Assembly (NCBI GenBank): GCA_035530195.1
Contig: DATKVG010000174.1
Span: 1 to 40,742, forward strand
Direction: 5' to 3'
DNA length: 40,742 bases
Source of the DNA: JAPLKX01 sp035530195
GTDB lineage: Bacteria; Hydrogenedentota; Hydrogenedentia; Hydrogenedentales; SLHB01
Under the pieces are notes generated by a model, which was not told the DNA's origin, ran no database searches, and saw nothing but the letters and a program-made list of their open reading frames with translations. Shown here piece after piece: positions 1 through 7,942 of this stretch. The position numbers and the translations under genes are program-made. The first letter of the stretch is position 1. Each line of letters begins with the position of its first letter.

Positions 1-1
1 T

Positions 2-127
2 CCAGTCGGGCTACGCCCTCCTTCCGTCGCAGCAACTGGGAAGAAACCCAAGCCTGCCCACAACCACCCCTGGAAGCGCCCGTTTAAACCGGACACTTCT
101 ACTTTGCAGGAAACCGGACATTTCTAA
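2..127 (+). CDS. Transposase/integrase C-terminal fragment
   Basis: This is a partial frame open from the window edge to a TAA at 125-127, 41 residues. It carries a basic, proline-rich tail containing NHPWKRPFKP, a tail style I associate with DDE integrase-type transposases of IS elements. The last residues (DTSTLQETGHF) are encoded by the two 22-nt terminal repeats themselves, so gene end and element end overlap. Catalytic residues are upstream of the window, so the family (IS21, IS481 or IS3-like) cannot be settled. The call rests on the tail and the terminal repeats only. Confidence 0.45.
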   Translation, partial: PVGLRPPSVAATGKKPKPAHNHPWKRPFKPDTSTLQETGHF

Positions 128-132
128 TTTGC
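86..132 (+). repeat. Two 22-nt imperfect direct repeats at IS end
   Basis: The copies at 86-107 and 111-132 begin AAACCGGACA and end TTTGC, differing at two positions. They lie inside the IS end and are probably transposase-binding sites. The core ACCGGACAYTTCT is the diagnostic part to search with. Confidence 0.65.
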
Positions 133-171
133 GTTGACACCAGTCCCAATTCGCCCAATCGTCCCACGAGA

Positions 172-200
172 TTGACCCTGGCGTGTCCTGCGCCTACAAT
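172..200 (+). promoter_or_regulatory. Sigma70-type promoter of the sugar isomerase gene
   Basis: The -35 TTGACC (172-177) and -10 TACAAT (195-200) are separated by exactly 17 nt. Each hexamer has one mismatch to consensus. The expected start is near 207, giving a leader of about 55 nt before the ATG at 262, which has an AAGGGAA ribosome site at 250-256. The promoter lies 33 nt beyond the inferred IS end, so it is chromosomal rather than IS-borne. Confidence 0.7.
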
Positions 201-261
201 TGCGTGCAAGTCGCGCACCTGAAGGGACTGGGCCGGGCGCAAACGCGGAAAGGGAACGCAC

Positions 262-1107
262 ATGATTGAACTGGGAATGCACACGGACAACTGGCGGCCG
301 TTGAGCGGGAATTTCAAAGCCGCGGCGGAGACCGCCGTGAAGTACGGGTTGAAACACCTCGAGTTTGCGGCGATTCACGGGCAGTATTTCATCCAGGCCA
401 TGGGGTATGAGCCCGGCATATCGCTGCAGTCGAACCCGCGGGCGCTCAAACGCTACTGCGACGAGAAAGGCCTCGAGATCTCGCAGATCGACGGGTCCTA
501 CCCGTTCATGGGGCCGGACGGGTCCGCGTTCGGCGTGCAGTACGTGCAGCAGTCGATCCGGTTCGCCGCCGAACTCGATTGCCCGATGGTAGACACCGTC
601 GACGGGGCGTTCGAGATCGAGGGATTCTCGCGCGACGAGATCTTCCGCATCACGTGCGACAACTACCGCCAGGTCCTGCCGTGGGCGGAAGACTACAAGA
701 TCGTAATCAACGTCGAGCCACACGGACCCTATACCAATGACATCGATTTCATGCAGCGGCTGTTCAAACATTTCGATTCGGAATGGCTGCGCTGCAACTT
801 CGACACCGGAAACACCTTCATCGCCGGCCACGACCCGCTCGAATACCTCAAGGCCCTCCGGCCCTACGTCTCCCACTGCCACATCAAGGACGTCAGCGCC
901 GGGCTTGCGGCGGCGGCTCGCGGCGAAGAGACGGGCATCGCATGCAGCGAGGTGCCCATCGGCGGCGGCGTGAACGCCGACAACATCAAGAAATGCTTGG
1001 CGTATTTGAAAAAGACGGGATGGGAAGGCGTGGTGTCGCTCGAATGCTACGGCGCCGACGACAACATCCGCAAAAGCGTCGAATTCCTGAGGCCGCTGGT
1101 GGCGTAG
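262..1107 (+). CDS. Sugar phosphate isomerase/epimerase (TIM barrel)
   Basis: This 281-residue protein belongs to the xylose-isomerase-like TIM-barrel / AP-endonuclease-2 family, which interconverts sugars or inositol-type polyols using a divalent metal. The ligand motifs occur in the expected order: the Glu of NVEPHG in mid-protein, the Asp of CNFDTGNT, the His of SHCHIKD and the Glu of VSLECYG near the C-terminus. There is no signal peptide, so it acts in the cytoplasm. The ATG at 262 follows AAGGGAA and a good promoter at 172-200, so it is probably transcribed alone. It converges on the methyltransferase gene with only 8 nt between stop codons. The substrate cannot be read from sequence. 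Confidence 0.85.
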   Translation: MIELGMHTDNWRPLSGNFKAAAETAVKYGLKHLEFAAIHGQYFIQAMGYEPGISLQSNPRALKRYCDEKGLEISQIDGSYPFMGPDGSAFGVQYVQQSIRFAAELDCPMVDTVDGAFEIEGFSRDEIFRITCDNYRQVLPWAEDYKIVINVEPHGPYTNDIDFMQRLFKHFDSEWLRCNFDTGNTFIAGHDPLEYLKALRPYVSHCHIKDVSAGLAAAARGEETGIACSEVPIGGGVNADNIKKCLAYLKKTGWEGVVSLECYGADDNIRKSVEFLRPLVA

Positions 1108-1115
1108 CCGCCGTT

Positions 1116-1865
1116 TCAAAACGAATAATACACGTCCCAGGCCCGGTCGATGTCTTCCTGGGAAATGCTCCGGATTTTTCTGAACACGCAATAGTTGCGC
1201 AGCGCTCTCCGCGCGAAAAAGCGGGCCGCGAACAGGTCGTACGGGTTTTCGCGCAGTGCCCTCAGAAATTTCTTCCCCGCCCGCCATTTCGTATCTCCGC
1301 CGATTCCATATTCAGGCGCGATCTGATACGACTCGTCGCGGTTGCGCACGATGAACGAGATGGCTTTGCGGATGCTGGGCATCCACGGGTCGTGCAAAAT
1401 AAGGCAGCCGCCTTTGTTCAGCAGTTGATCGCCGAAGATAAAATCGATCAGCGAGTATTCGAACCGGTGGTTGCCATCGATGAAAATCGCGTCAAACCGT
1501 TCCCCCGCCTCGATCAGTTCCGGCATCGCGTTGTACGAGGGTGCGGCGAAAAAGCGGTGGCTGGCCGCGAAACCCGCCCGCTCGACATTCGCCAGCCCCA
1601 CGTTGTGCCACCACGCTTCCTGGTACGGGTCGATCGACACATGCAGTGTCCCGCCGTTATCCTTCACCGCTTGCAGCATAAACAGGCTCGACAGCCCGTA
1701 AGCCATGCCCGTCTCGAGCGTCCGCAGCGCCCGGAAGTCCCTGACGGCCTTGTAAATGGCGGCGCCGTCGTCGTGGCTGATCGATGACGGGAACGCGTCG
1801 TACTTCCGGCCATCCCGGTCTTCCACGAGGCCGGTTTCGTAAATCTGGCGTATCAGTTGGTTCAC
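1116..1865 (-). CDS. Class I SAM-dependent methyltransferase
   Basis: This 249-residue protein matches the Methyltransf_24 type of Rossmann methyltransferase. The motif I region is LETGMAYGLSSLFML, the acidic ribose-binding strand reads HVSIDPYQ, and a later strand reads FDAIFIDGNHRFEYS followed by LILHDPWMPS. Members often modify cell-surface glycans or small molecules; the acceptor is unknown here. The protein has no signal peptide. It is convergent with the upstream isomerase and divergent from the broken ORF at 1946, so it is probably a single-gene unit. Confidence 0.8.
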   Translation of the reverse strand: MNQLIRQIYETGLVEDRDGRKYDAFPSSISHDDGAAIYKAVRDFRALRTLETGMAYGLSSLFMLQAVKDNGGTLHVSIDPYQEAWWHNVGLANVERAGFAASHRFFAAPSYNAMPELIEAGERFDAIFIDGNHRFEYSLIDFIFGDQLLNKGGCLILHDPWMPSIRKAISFIVRNRDESYQIAPEYGIGGDTKWRAGKKFLRALRENPYDLFAARFFARRALRNYCVFRKIRSISQEDIDRAWDVYYSF

Positions 1866-1945
1866 GCGCCGATCTTACCGCAATGGTTGATGCAAATTAC
1901 ATCCCCATTATGGCAAGGTAGGGCCACGGCTTGGAGGAAACAGCG

Positions 1946-2278
1946 ATGACGCGCACGATCTTCTTGGCAATTGTGACGACGGCTCTCGCCGCCTCGGCGG
2001 CGGAAACCGGGCCGAAAATGCTGGCGTATTCAGCGCCGCCTAACGCCTATTTTGACGACCACGCGGCCGACGCGGCAGGCGTGCGCGCACAGGGCCGGGC
2101 GTGCGTGTCCGCGCTGCTCGATTCTTTTCCCGATGCGGTGATTTTTCTTCTCCCCGGCGAGTTGGGTGGCTCGCCAATCGGCAGAGCGTTCACGCCGCCT
2201 CTCCCTGACGAGCGTCAACTCACACCGAAGTTGGGGTATGAACCTCAGGTTTGTCGACGCGGAGGGATATCCACTTAA
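1946..2278 (+). pseudogene. Truncated secreted protein remnant
   Basis: The ATG at 1946 follows a strong GGAGGAAA site (1933-1940), and the first residues form a clean signal peptide (MTRTIFLAIVTTALAASAAE). The mature part (KMLAYSAPPNAYFDDHAAD and on) runs about 50 residues in protein-like sequence. It then dissolves into low-quality sequence rich in Pro, Arg and Gly and stops at 2278. The good start and signal with no plausible domain behind them suggest the 5' end of a gene whose body was lost. A genuine short exported protein of 110 residues is the alternative. Confidence 0.5.
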
Positions 2279-2299
2279 AGGGTTGTCGTTCTCGCTTCC

Positions 2300-3184
2300 A
2301 TGAACAAGCGCGCAAAAACTGTCTTGAAAATCGCCGCCCCCATCGCCGTCGCGGGTGTTGCGGCGGTCCTTCTTTACGCGCTGCTGTTTGGACCCCTGTT
2401 CGCATTCTCGCCGCTGAAATTCGGGTTCAACGAGTTGCACCTGGGCCGCTGCAAGGTGTCGTACCCGAGCGGCGCCACGCCCGATCCCGCCTACTCGCAA
2501 CTGGACGACCTCATGGCCGAGACGGAAAAGTTTCACCGCCTGAGTTTCAAGAAGAATGTGCTCGTGATTGTCTGTGCCTCAAATTCACAATACCGGCGGT
2601 TTTCACTTGCCTCTGGGAATGCGTGTACCGTCCAGACGGGCACGGTCATTTACATCCGGCCAAGCATCTCTGAGGCCGCGTATCCGCCGCGCATTGCGCA
2701 TCAGGGCGGGGTGCTAAAACTGCTGCCGCCGGCCAACCCGGCCAAGAGAGATCTGGCGAGCTTTCTCAAGCACGAGTTGTCTCACGCCGTCCTTTATCAG
2801 AACACGACCCTGTGGAAAGCCATGAAAATCAAACGATGGCCCGAGGAAGGCCTCGCCGTCTATTTTGGCAACACCCACCATTATTACGCAGGAGAAGATC
2901 TCCGATCACTCGCCATCGACGACGGATTCTGGTTTAATCTCACCAATGAAGACGCCGAGCCGGTTGGAATTCCAGATGGCATCAAGCACTTCTTTTCCTA
3001 CGGCGCATATTGCGGTTTCATCACCTATCTTGTCGACACCTACGGCCGCCACCACGTCCTCAACTTCGTTAAAGACTATATTCGCTCGCCGCAAAACGAG
3101 GAGGCGTTGTTTAAGAAGCAATTCGGCATTAGCCTGAATGACGCGCTCGAGGAATTCCGGAAGCGTCTGACTTCAATCCGGTAA
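2300..3184 (+). CDS. Membrane-anchored zinc metallopeptidase (peptidase MA-like)
   Basis: This 294-residue protein has one N-terminal membrane segment (about residues 9-35) and a periplasmic domain with a zinc signature: H158-E159-L-S-H162 and a third ligand in PEEGLAVYFG (E182 or E183). That arrangement is the gluzincin type seen in the Peptidase_MA family. The region before it (VIYIRP) resembles the strand found ahead of the helix in these enzymes. No convincing ribosome site precedes the ATG at 2300. It converges with the cfa-like gene, and a 7-bp inverted repeat spans both stop codons. Substrate unknown. Confidence 0.75.
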   Translation: MNKRAKTVLKIAAPIAVAGVAAVLLYALLFGPLFAFSPLKFGFNELHLGRCKVSYPSGATPDPAYSQLDDLMAETEKFHRLSFKKNVLVIVCASNSQYRRFSLASGNACTVQTGTVIYIRPSISEAAYPPRIAHQGGVLKLLPPANPAKRDLASFLKHELSHAVLYQNTTLWKAMKIKRWPEEGLAVYFGNTHHYYAGEDLRSLAIDDGFWFNLTNEDAEPVGIPDGIKHFFSYGAYCGFITYLVDTYGRHHVLNFVKDYIRSPQNEEALFKKQFGISLNDALEEFRKRLTSIR

Positions 3185-3216
3185 ATCCTGTTATCCGGTC
3201 AAAATAATCTTTACCG
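3179..3216. other. Inverted repeat spanning two convergent stop codons
   Basis: CGGTAAA (3179-3185) and TTTACCG (3210-3216) are perfect complements separated by 24 nt. Each arm contains the TAA of one of the two convergent genes. A hairpin could form in both transcripts. No T-run follows, so a classic intrinsic terminator is not supported. Confidence 0.35.
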
Positions 3217-4368
3217 CACCAGCGCATACCCGCCGGGGACGCCCCGTTTAGAAAACACGATCTGCCAGAGCTGGTTGTGCCTCGCGCGAAACGACCCGGC
3301 GCACATCAGCAGGTAGTATTTCCACATCCGGTAGAACCGCTCGCCGTACACATCGCGCAACCGCGGCCAGTTTTTGTCGAAGTTGGCGAACCACGCCAGC
3401 AGCGTTTTGTCGTAATCCGGCCCGAAATTGTGGATATCTTCCACCACGAAAAATCCTTCGGCAGCCTCGGTCAGTTGGGCGAGTGAAGGCAGCATCGAGT
3501 TCGGGAAAATGTATTTGCCGATCCACGGATCGGTGCAGGTGGTCGATCTCAGCGATCCGATGGTTTGCAGCAGCATCATGCCGCCGTCACCCAGGCACTC
3601 ACTCGCGATCGACATGAACCGCCGGTAGTTCTTGCACCCGACGTGCTCGATCATCCCCAGCGACACGACCCGGTCGAACGTCTCGCCGCCGAGGTCGCGG
3701 TAATCTTGCAACCGCGTCGTCACCGCGAGGCCCGCGCACAGTTTCTCCGCGAGCGCCGCCTGCTCCCGCGACACCGTGATGCCCACCACCTCCGCCCCGT
3801 ACTTCTCGCAGGCAAACCGGGCGAACGAACCCCAACCCGAACCGATATCCAGCACTTTCATTCCGGGCCGCAGCTCGAGTTTCCGGCACACCAGATCGAG
3901 CTTGTCTTCCTGCGCCCGATCGAGATCACCCGCCGTGTTCCAATACGCGCACGTGTACACCATCCGCTTGCCCAGCATGGCTTGGTACAGGTCATTACCG
4001 AGGTCATAATGGCGCCAGCCGATCTCGAACGCCTTGGATTTCCTCTGCATGTTCGTCAGCCGCGCCCGCACATACTCCCCAATAAGCCGAATCCCGCCCA
4101 CCTGCTCCCCAAGCTGCGCCTCCAGCACGCGGTGGAAAAACTCGTCCAGCGCCGCGCAGTCCCACCACCTGTCCATGTAGGCTTCGCCCAGCCCAAGCGT
4201 GCCATCGAGCAAGATGCGACGGAATAGGCGCGGCGTGTGAACCTGAAGGTCCCACGGCCGGCTCCCGTTGATGGTTACGTTCGCCCGCGCAAGCAAATCC
4301 TGCGCCCACTGAACATGCCGGCCGCCCACACCTGCGGCCTTCGATTGCGTTCCCGCACCCGTTCCCAT
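3211..4368 (-). CDS. cfa: Cyclopropane-fatty-acyl-phospholipid synthase
   Basis: This 385-residue protein aligns along its whole length with E. coli Cfa (382 residues). It transfers a methylene group from SAM to double bonds of membrane phospholipid acyl chains. The SAM motif is VLDIGSGWGSF (about 172-182). C140 in CAYW, E241 in IEHVG, Y319 in GPDYDKT and C356 in CAGSFRAR correspond to known functional positions. The bicarbonate-ligand His of E. coli Cfa (H266) is replaced by Gln in LLQTIGS (Q268). The start at 4368 matches the Cfa N-terminal region (LLARANVTINGS). It lies downstream of a MITE-like inverted repeat that may affect its expression. Confidence 0.9.
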   Translation of the reverse strand: MGTGAGTQSKAAGVGGRHVQWAQDLLARANVTINGSRPWDLQVHTPRLFRRILLDGTLGLGEAYMDRWWDCAALDEFFHRVLEAQLGEQVGGIRLIGEYVRARLTNMQRKSKAFEIGWRHYDLGNDLYQAMLGKRMVYTCAYWNTAGDLDRAQEDKLDLVCRKLELRPGMKVLDIGSGWGSFARFACEKYGAEVVGITVSREQAALAEKLCAGLAVTTRLQDYRDLGGETFDRVVSLGMIEHVGCKNYRRFMSIASECLGDGGMMLLQTIGSLRSTTCTDPWIGKYIFPNSMLPSLAQLTEAAEGFFVVEDIHNFGPDYDKTLLAWFANFDKNWPRLRDVYGERFYRMWKYYLLMCAGSFRARHNQLWQIVFSKRGVPGGYALVR

Positions 4369-4421
4369 TGAAGTAGCGCCTCCACGCCCAACGGCGATAA
4401 CACCGAAAACAAGGACTTAGA

Positions 4422-4512
4422 GGTCACCACAAAATAATTCTTACATTTTCTTCTGTTTCGCCCGCGGTTTAATCGTGCGAAGGTCTATAGTCTGTAAACT
4501 TTTGTGGTGACC
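4422..4512. mobile_element. MITE-like element with 13-bp perfect terminal inverted repeats
   Basis: GGTCACCACAAAA (4422-4434) and its exact complement TTTTGTGGTGACC (4500-4512) bound a 91-bp AT-richer segment with no coding potential. This sits in the 196-nt space between the GH28-like gene and the cfa gene. The shape matches a non-autonomous miniature element. A clear target-site duplication is not visible (CTTA occurs on both sides but offset by two bases). The alternative is a large regulatory hairpin. Confidence 0.5.
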
Positions 4513-4564
4513 CTTAATGCGCACTTCCCCAAAAACAGTAGCCGCGCCCAGAGTTGCGGCCCTT

Positions 4565-6100
4565 CTATTCTACACCTTTTCCCTCCTTCGCGGCGCGTCC
4601 CCGCGCCACGACTTTATTTTCCCGCGCCACAATGTTTCGCGTGCCCGGGCCGTCGAGGCGCAGAAACTTTTTGGCGCTGCCCGTGGCGCGGCAGCCGGTG
4701 ACGCGGGCCTCGCGCGTGTTGACAAACCACAGCACGCCGGGCTGCGCGGTTCCCGCCGCCGCAACCAAACGCCTGATGTCGAGTTGCTCCACGTCGTCGC
4801 AAACCACCGCGGGCCGCGCATCGGTTTTGTCAAAGCTGACTTCGACGTCATTGAACGAAAGGTTTCTGGCGTGACGGCAGTAGAACCCGTACGCCGGCAG
4901 GGTGCCGAACATCTTGTACTCGGGATATTTCTCGGCGGCTTCCGGAACGGCCGCGGCGACCGCCGAGCCGTCATTCCCGCCGGGGAACCGAATTCGCACG
5001 TGGTCAATGGAAACGTTCTCGACCGGATGCCCCGGCATGCCCGTGATCGAGCAGCCCACCGTGTCGCTCGCGGTCTCTTCAATGTTGCTGATCGTGACGT
5101 TGCGCAGCACACCGATGCGGGGGATCTCGGCGTCAGGTTTGTACAGCCTGGCGCGGTTGCCCAGCCGCACGAATATGGGGCATCCAACACCGTTCATCGC
5201 GATGTTGGACACGCAGACCCCGTCCATCGTCCCGCCATCGACGATCTCGAGCGCCACGCCCGACAGCCGCGTGTCGTATACCACGCAATTAGTAACCGCC
5301 ACATTCTTGAACCCGCCGGTGGATTCGGTGCCCATCTTGATGGCGTTGCAGGCTGTGCTCAACACGCAGTTCGAAATCACCACGTTCTCGCTGGGCAGGG
5401 GCGACGTGCTCTTCAGCACGATCGCGTCGTCCCCGCTGCTGATGTCGCAATCTGAGATCCGGACGTTGCGGCACCCGTCGATATCCAGCCCGTCGTTGTT
5501 CTTGTTGACCCGGCTCCGGATCGTCACACCGGAAATATACACGTCGGTGCACGACAGGAAATGGCACATCCACATTGCCCCGTCGACCATGCGGATGTCA
5601 CGGACGGCCACGTTGCGGCATGAGATGATGCGCATCCCGTTCGGCCGCGCGTAGGTCGTATTGTCGAACGCCGCGCCCTGGCCGTCGATCGTCCCCTCAC
5701 CCGTAATCGAGATGTTTTCCGCGCTCTCGGCGTAAATGATCGAGTAGCGCGTGTACTTGTCCGTGTACGAACGGAGGTTGGGCACACGTGCGGGGTAGTC
5801 CCCGAGAGTTTTGCTCCCGAGCAACACGCAGCCTTTCTCGAGGCGCAGCCCCACGTTGCTCTTCAGTTGAATTGTGCCGGTAAGGTACGTGCCGGGGGGC
5901 ATCGTCACGGTGCCGCCGCCCGCCGCGTTGCACGCATCTATCGCGGCCTGAATCGCCGCCGTGTCGAACACAACACCGTCGCCTCTCGCACCGTGGTCGC
6001 GCACGCTGAAATCAGCCGCCGACGGCAATGCTGCAAGCAAAACTGCGGCTGAAACCACTGCGGCAAATCCAGCCAATCGCGGGCAGTACGCTCTAATCAT
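4565..6100 (-). CDS. Secreted glycoside hydrolase family 28-like protein (pectinase fold)
   Basis: This 511-residue protein has an N-terminal signal peptide (hydrophobic 10-28, cleavage near AADFS). The pectate-lyase-like opening is VRDHGARGDGVVFDTAAIQAAID, and a right-handed beta-helix of repeated NV..SNC-type strands follows. The catalytic-region motifs NNDGLDIDGC and SSGDDAIVLKS correspond to GH28 NTDG and GDD. The expected GHG motif is replaced by ACNAIKMGTES and the RIK motif is not evident, so activity may differ from polygalacturonase. It is probably periplasmic or extracellular. It is the last of three secreted carbohydrate-active genes on this strand. GAGGGA and AGGA precede the ATG. 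Confidence 0.8.
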   Translation of the reverse strand: MIRAYCPRLAGFAAVVSAAVLLAALPSAADFSVRDHGARGDGVVFDTAAIQAAIDACNAAGGGTVTMPPGTYLTGTIQLKSNVGLRLEKGCVLLGSKTLGDYPARVPNLRSYTDKYTRYSIIYAESAENISITGEGTIDGQGAAFDNTTYARPNGMRIISCRNVAVRDIRMVDGAMWMCHFLSCTDVYISGVTIRSRVNKNNDGLDIDGCRNVRISDCDISSGDDAIVLKSTSPLPSENVVISNCVLSTACNAIKMGTESTGGFKNVAVTNCVVYDTRLSGVALEIVDGGTMDGVCVSNIAMNGVGCPIFVRLGNRARLYKPDAEIPRIGVLRNVTISNIEETASDTVGCSITGMPGHPVENVSIDHVRIRFPGGNDGSAVAAAVPEAAEKYPEYKMFGTLPAYGFYCRHARNLSFNDVEVSFDKTDARPAVVCDDVEQLDIRRLVAAAGTAQPGVLWFVNTREARVTGCRATGSAKKFLRLDGPGTRNIVARENKVVARGRAAKEGKGVE

Positions 6101-6125
6101 TCCTGCAAATCCCTCTTCGTTGTGT

Positions 6126-6153
6126 AATTGTGGTGTGGGCGTCGCGCCTGCAC
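6126..6153. repeat. Dispersed REP-like palindromic repeat, copy 1
   Basis: This is a 28-nt unit starting AATTGTGGTG with the core GGGCGTCGCGCCTGCAC. It is 26 of 28 identical to the copy at 15521-15548. The core is an imperfect palindrome (GCGGGCG-CGCCTGC type). It lies between the sialidase-like and GH28-like genes. Confidence 0.65.
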
Positions 6154-6217
6154 TTCTCTCTGTTCTTCCACACGCCAGTCTGCCCTTTGCTTCTTTCTAC
6201 AGTCTACAGCCTGTCTC

Positions 6218-6245
6218 TTGTAGTGCAGGCATCTCGCCTGTACAA
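6218..6245. repeat. Dispersed REP-like palindromic repeat, copy 2 (diverged)
   Basis: This copy starts TTGTAGTGCAGGC and continues with ATCTCGCCTGTACAA. The same spacing and GGCRTCTCGCCTG core as copies 1 and 3 are visible, with more substitutions. It ends just before the stop codon of the sialidase-like gene (6248). Confidence 0.5.
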
Positions 6246-6247
6246 AA

Positions 6248-7933
6248 TCAATCAGCGGCCCTGGCATTGGCCACGGCTTCCGAAACCATCAACGGGCGCG
6301 TGTACAGGCGCAAGCATGTCAGCCGGCATTCGACCGTCAGTATCGGCGCGGCTCTAAACTCGATGTCCGGTTCAAGCTTGTACCAGCCCTGTTCGCGCAC
6401 ATCCGCGCCGTCGCACAGAACGCCATCAACGACGAACATCAAGATGCGCGGGCCGCCGTCGAACACGACCGCTGCATGGTGCGGCGTCCCCGGTGCGACG
6501 AGGCCGGGATCGCTTTCCCACCGGTTTTCCCCGCTCATCAACGCCACGGCCCCGGCAGGCGTCACGGCGACGGCAACGCCTCCTGACCTCAGCAGGGTCT
6601 GTTCCACATCAAGCGCATCAACTGCAAACGCCACGTCAATCGAAAAACCTGCGCCGGCCTCGAGGTCCGGCATCGCGGCCTGAGATTGCGCCGCGGCGTC
6701 GGCTACCTCGAGCGCGACGCCCTCCCGCGCAACCTCCTTTGCCTCGAACTGGTTCCACACCGCATCGAGCAGGCGGGAGTCGATTTCATGCACGCGCGCG
6801 ACGGACTTCTGCGTCTCGGTAACGAAATACCGGCCGCCGTCCTCGATGAAGTCCGGGTAGCTCATGCGAACCGAAGGATCGTCGTCGTAGAGAAGGATCT
6901 CCGGCTGCGACCACCGGATGAACCCGCCCTTCTCGATGCCGCCGCACACCCATACCGGGTTGCGGCCTTCGTACGATTTGCCGCCGTGGTTGTGAAACCA
7001 GTACACGTACTTCCCATTGCCGAACCGGCGGACGAAATTTGCCGCGCGCGGGTGTTTCACGGCTTTCCCGCCGGGCGCGTAGGTCATCCATGCGGGCGGC
7101 GTCCACGTATGGCCGCCGTCGCGGCTGTAGGCATGGCACGGATGCCCCTGGGTCGTCCTGTACGTGCAGTACAGGGACCCGTCCGCGAGCGAAGTCACGT
7201 TATGTTCCTCGGCAATCGGCCCGGCTGGCGCGCGCAACCCCACGTCGCCCGCCGGCAGCGTTTCCCACCCGATCTTGGCGGGATCGGCTTCGGTAAGGAT
7301 GTTGTCGCTCCGCAAGAAGATGCCTTCGGACCGCTCGATGAAACCCGCGCCAAAACCACCCACCTTCGACAGGCCCACGTACGCCGCGCCCTCGTGGATG
7401 ATCGGTTTCCCCACGCCCCAGAAAAACTGGATCTCCCCCCCATACACGTTTTCGCGGTCGATCTCGAACGTTCGGATCGGCACAGGGTACCGCTGGCTTG
7501 ACCACGTCCGCCCGCCATCATCGGAGTACTTGAACGCGTACTGGCCGAGCGTGTCGACCCGTTTGATCGGGTTGCGATCGACGTTGAGCACCTCCCGCAG
7601 ATTGCCGGCGTTGTAATCGTAAAAGGCATAGATGCGGCCGCCCGGCAGTTTCAGCGGCATCACCCACGACGATTCCGGCGGCCCCGGCGGCTCGATATCG
7701 ATCAGCGGGCTCCACGTCCTGCCGCGGTCGGCGCTGATCGTGGCGACCACGTGCTGCCGTTCATCCCCCTCGTTGCCGGCGCCCGTCGTCAGCGTGCACA
7801 GCCAGTGGCCTTCTTCCGTGACGACGACATACGGCTGATCGCAGTAACCTTCGTCCGGGATCTCGAATCCCGCGCTGATGTTGCGCGGATCGAGCGGCGC
7901 GCTCAAAAGCGCCAGCATAATCAGCAGCGTCAT
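6248..7933 (-). CDS. Secreted sialidase/BNR-repeat protein with C-terminal LamG-like domain
   Basis: This 561-residue protein has a short signal-like N-terminus (MTLLIMLALLSAP). A six-bladed sialidase-type propeller is marked by Asp-boxes SADRGRTWSP, SDDGGRTWSS and SRDGGHTWTP. The C-terminal part (about 410-560) reads like a concanavalin/LamG carbohydrate-binding domain (VAFAVDALDVEQ, HHAAVVFDGG). Members of this group are often not true sialidases, so the substrate is open. An AGGA ribosome site overlaps the stop codon of the upstream six-hairpin gene, which ends 9 nt before this start, so the two are co-transcribed. Confidence 0.75.
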   Translation of the reverse strand: MTLLIMLALLSAPLDPRNISAGFEIPDEGYCDQPYVVVTEEGHWLCTLTTGAGNEGDERQHVVATISADRGRTWSPLIDIEPPGPPESSWVMPLKLPGGRIYAFYDYNAGNLREVLNVDRNPIKRVDTLGQYAFKYSDDGGRTWSSQRYPVPIRTFEIDRENVYGGEIQFFWGVGKPIIHEGAAYVGLSKVGGFGAGFIERSEGIFLRSDNILTEADPAKIGWETLPAGDVGLRAPAGPIAEEHNVTSLADGSLYCTYRTTQGHPCHAYSRDGGHTWTPPAWMTYAPGGKAVKHPRAANFVRRFGNGKYVYWFHNHGGKSYEGRNPVWVCGGIEKGGFIRWSQPEILLYDDDPSVRMSYPDFIEDGGRYFVTETQKSVARVHEIDSRLLDAVWNQFEAKEVAREGVALEVADAAAQSQAAMPDLEAGAGFSIDVAFAVDALDVEQTLLRSGGVAVAVTPAGAVALMSGENRWESDPGLVAPGTPHHAAVVFDGGPRILMFVVDGVLCDGADVREQGWYKLEPDIEFRAAPILTVECRLTCLRLYTRPLMVSEAVANARAAD

Positions 7934-7942
7934 TGATTTTTC

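Larger units (their letters stand above)
1..139 (+). mobile_element. End of an insertion sequence (partial)
   Basis: The window opens inside an insertion sequence. A transposase-like reading frame ends at 127, and two imperfect 22-nt direct repeats (86-107 and 111-132, 20 of 22 identical, period 25) lie at its end. Multiple short terminal repeats are typical of IS21/IS481-like integrase-type elements. Read inward from 139 the end begins TGTCAACGC, a plausible 5'-TG terminus. Host-like sequence with a promoter follows at once. The boundary at 139 is inferred; the other end lies outside the window. Confidence 0.5.

Noticed and set aside
134..162. TTGACA at 134-139 as an outward -35 at the IS end
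   Set aside because: No acceptable -10 lies 15-19 nt downstream; the better promoter is at 172-200.
124..1287. Long minus-strand frame over the isomerase gene
   Set aside because: High-GC shadow frame; arginine- and valine-rich with no domain, while the + frame is a complete enzyme.
2160..2278. Hidden coding sequence in the region after the secreted remnant
   Set aside because: Frames in both directions give no domain; composition looks like decayed sequence.
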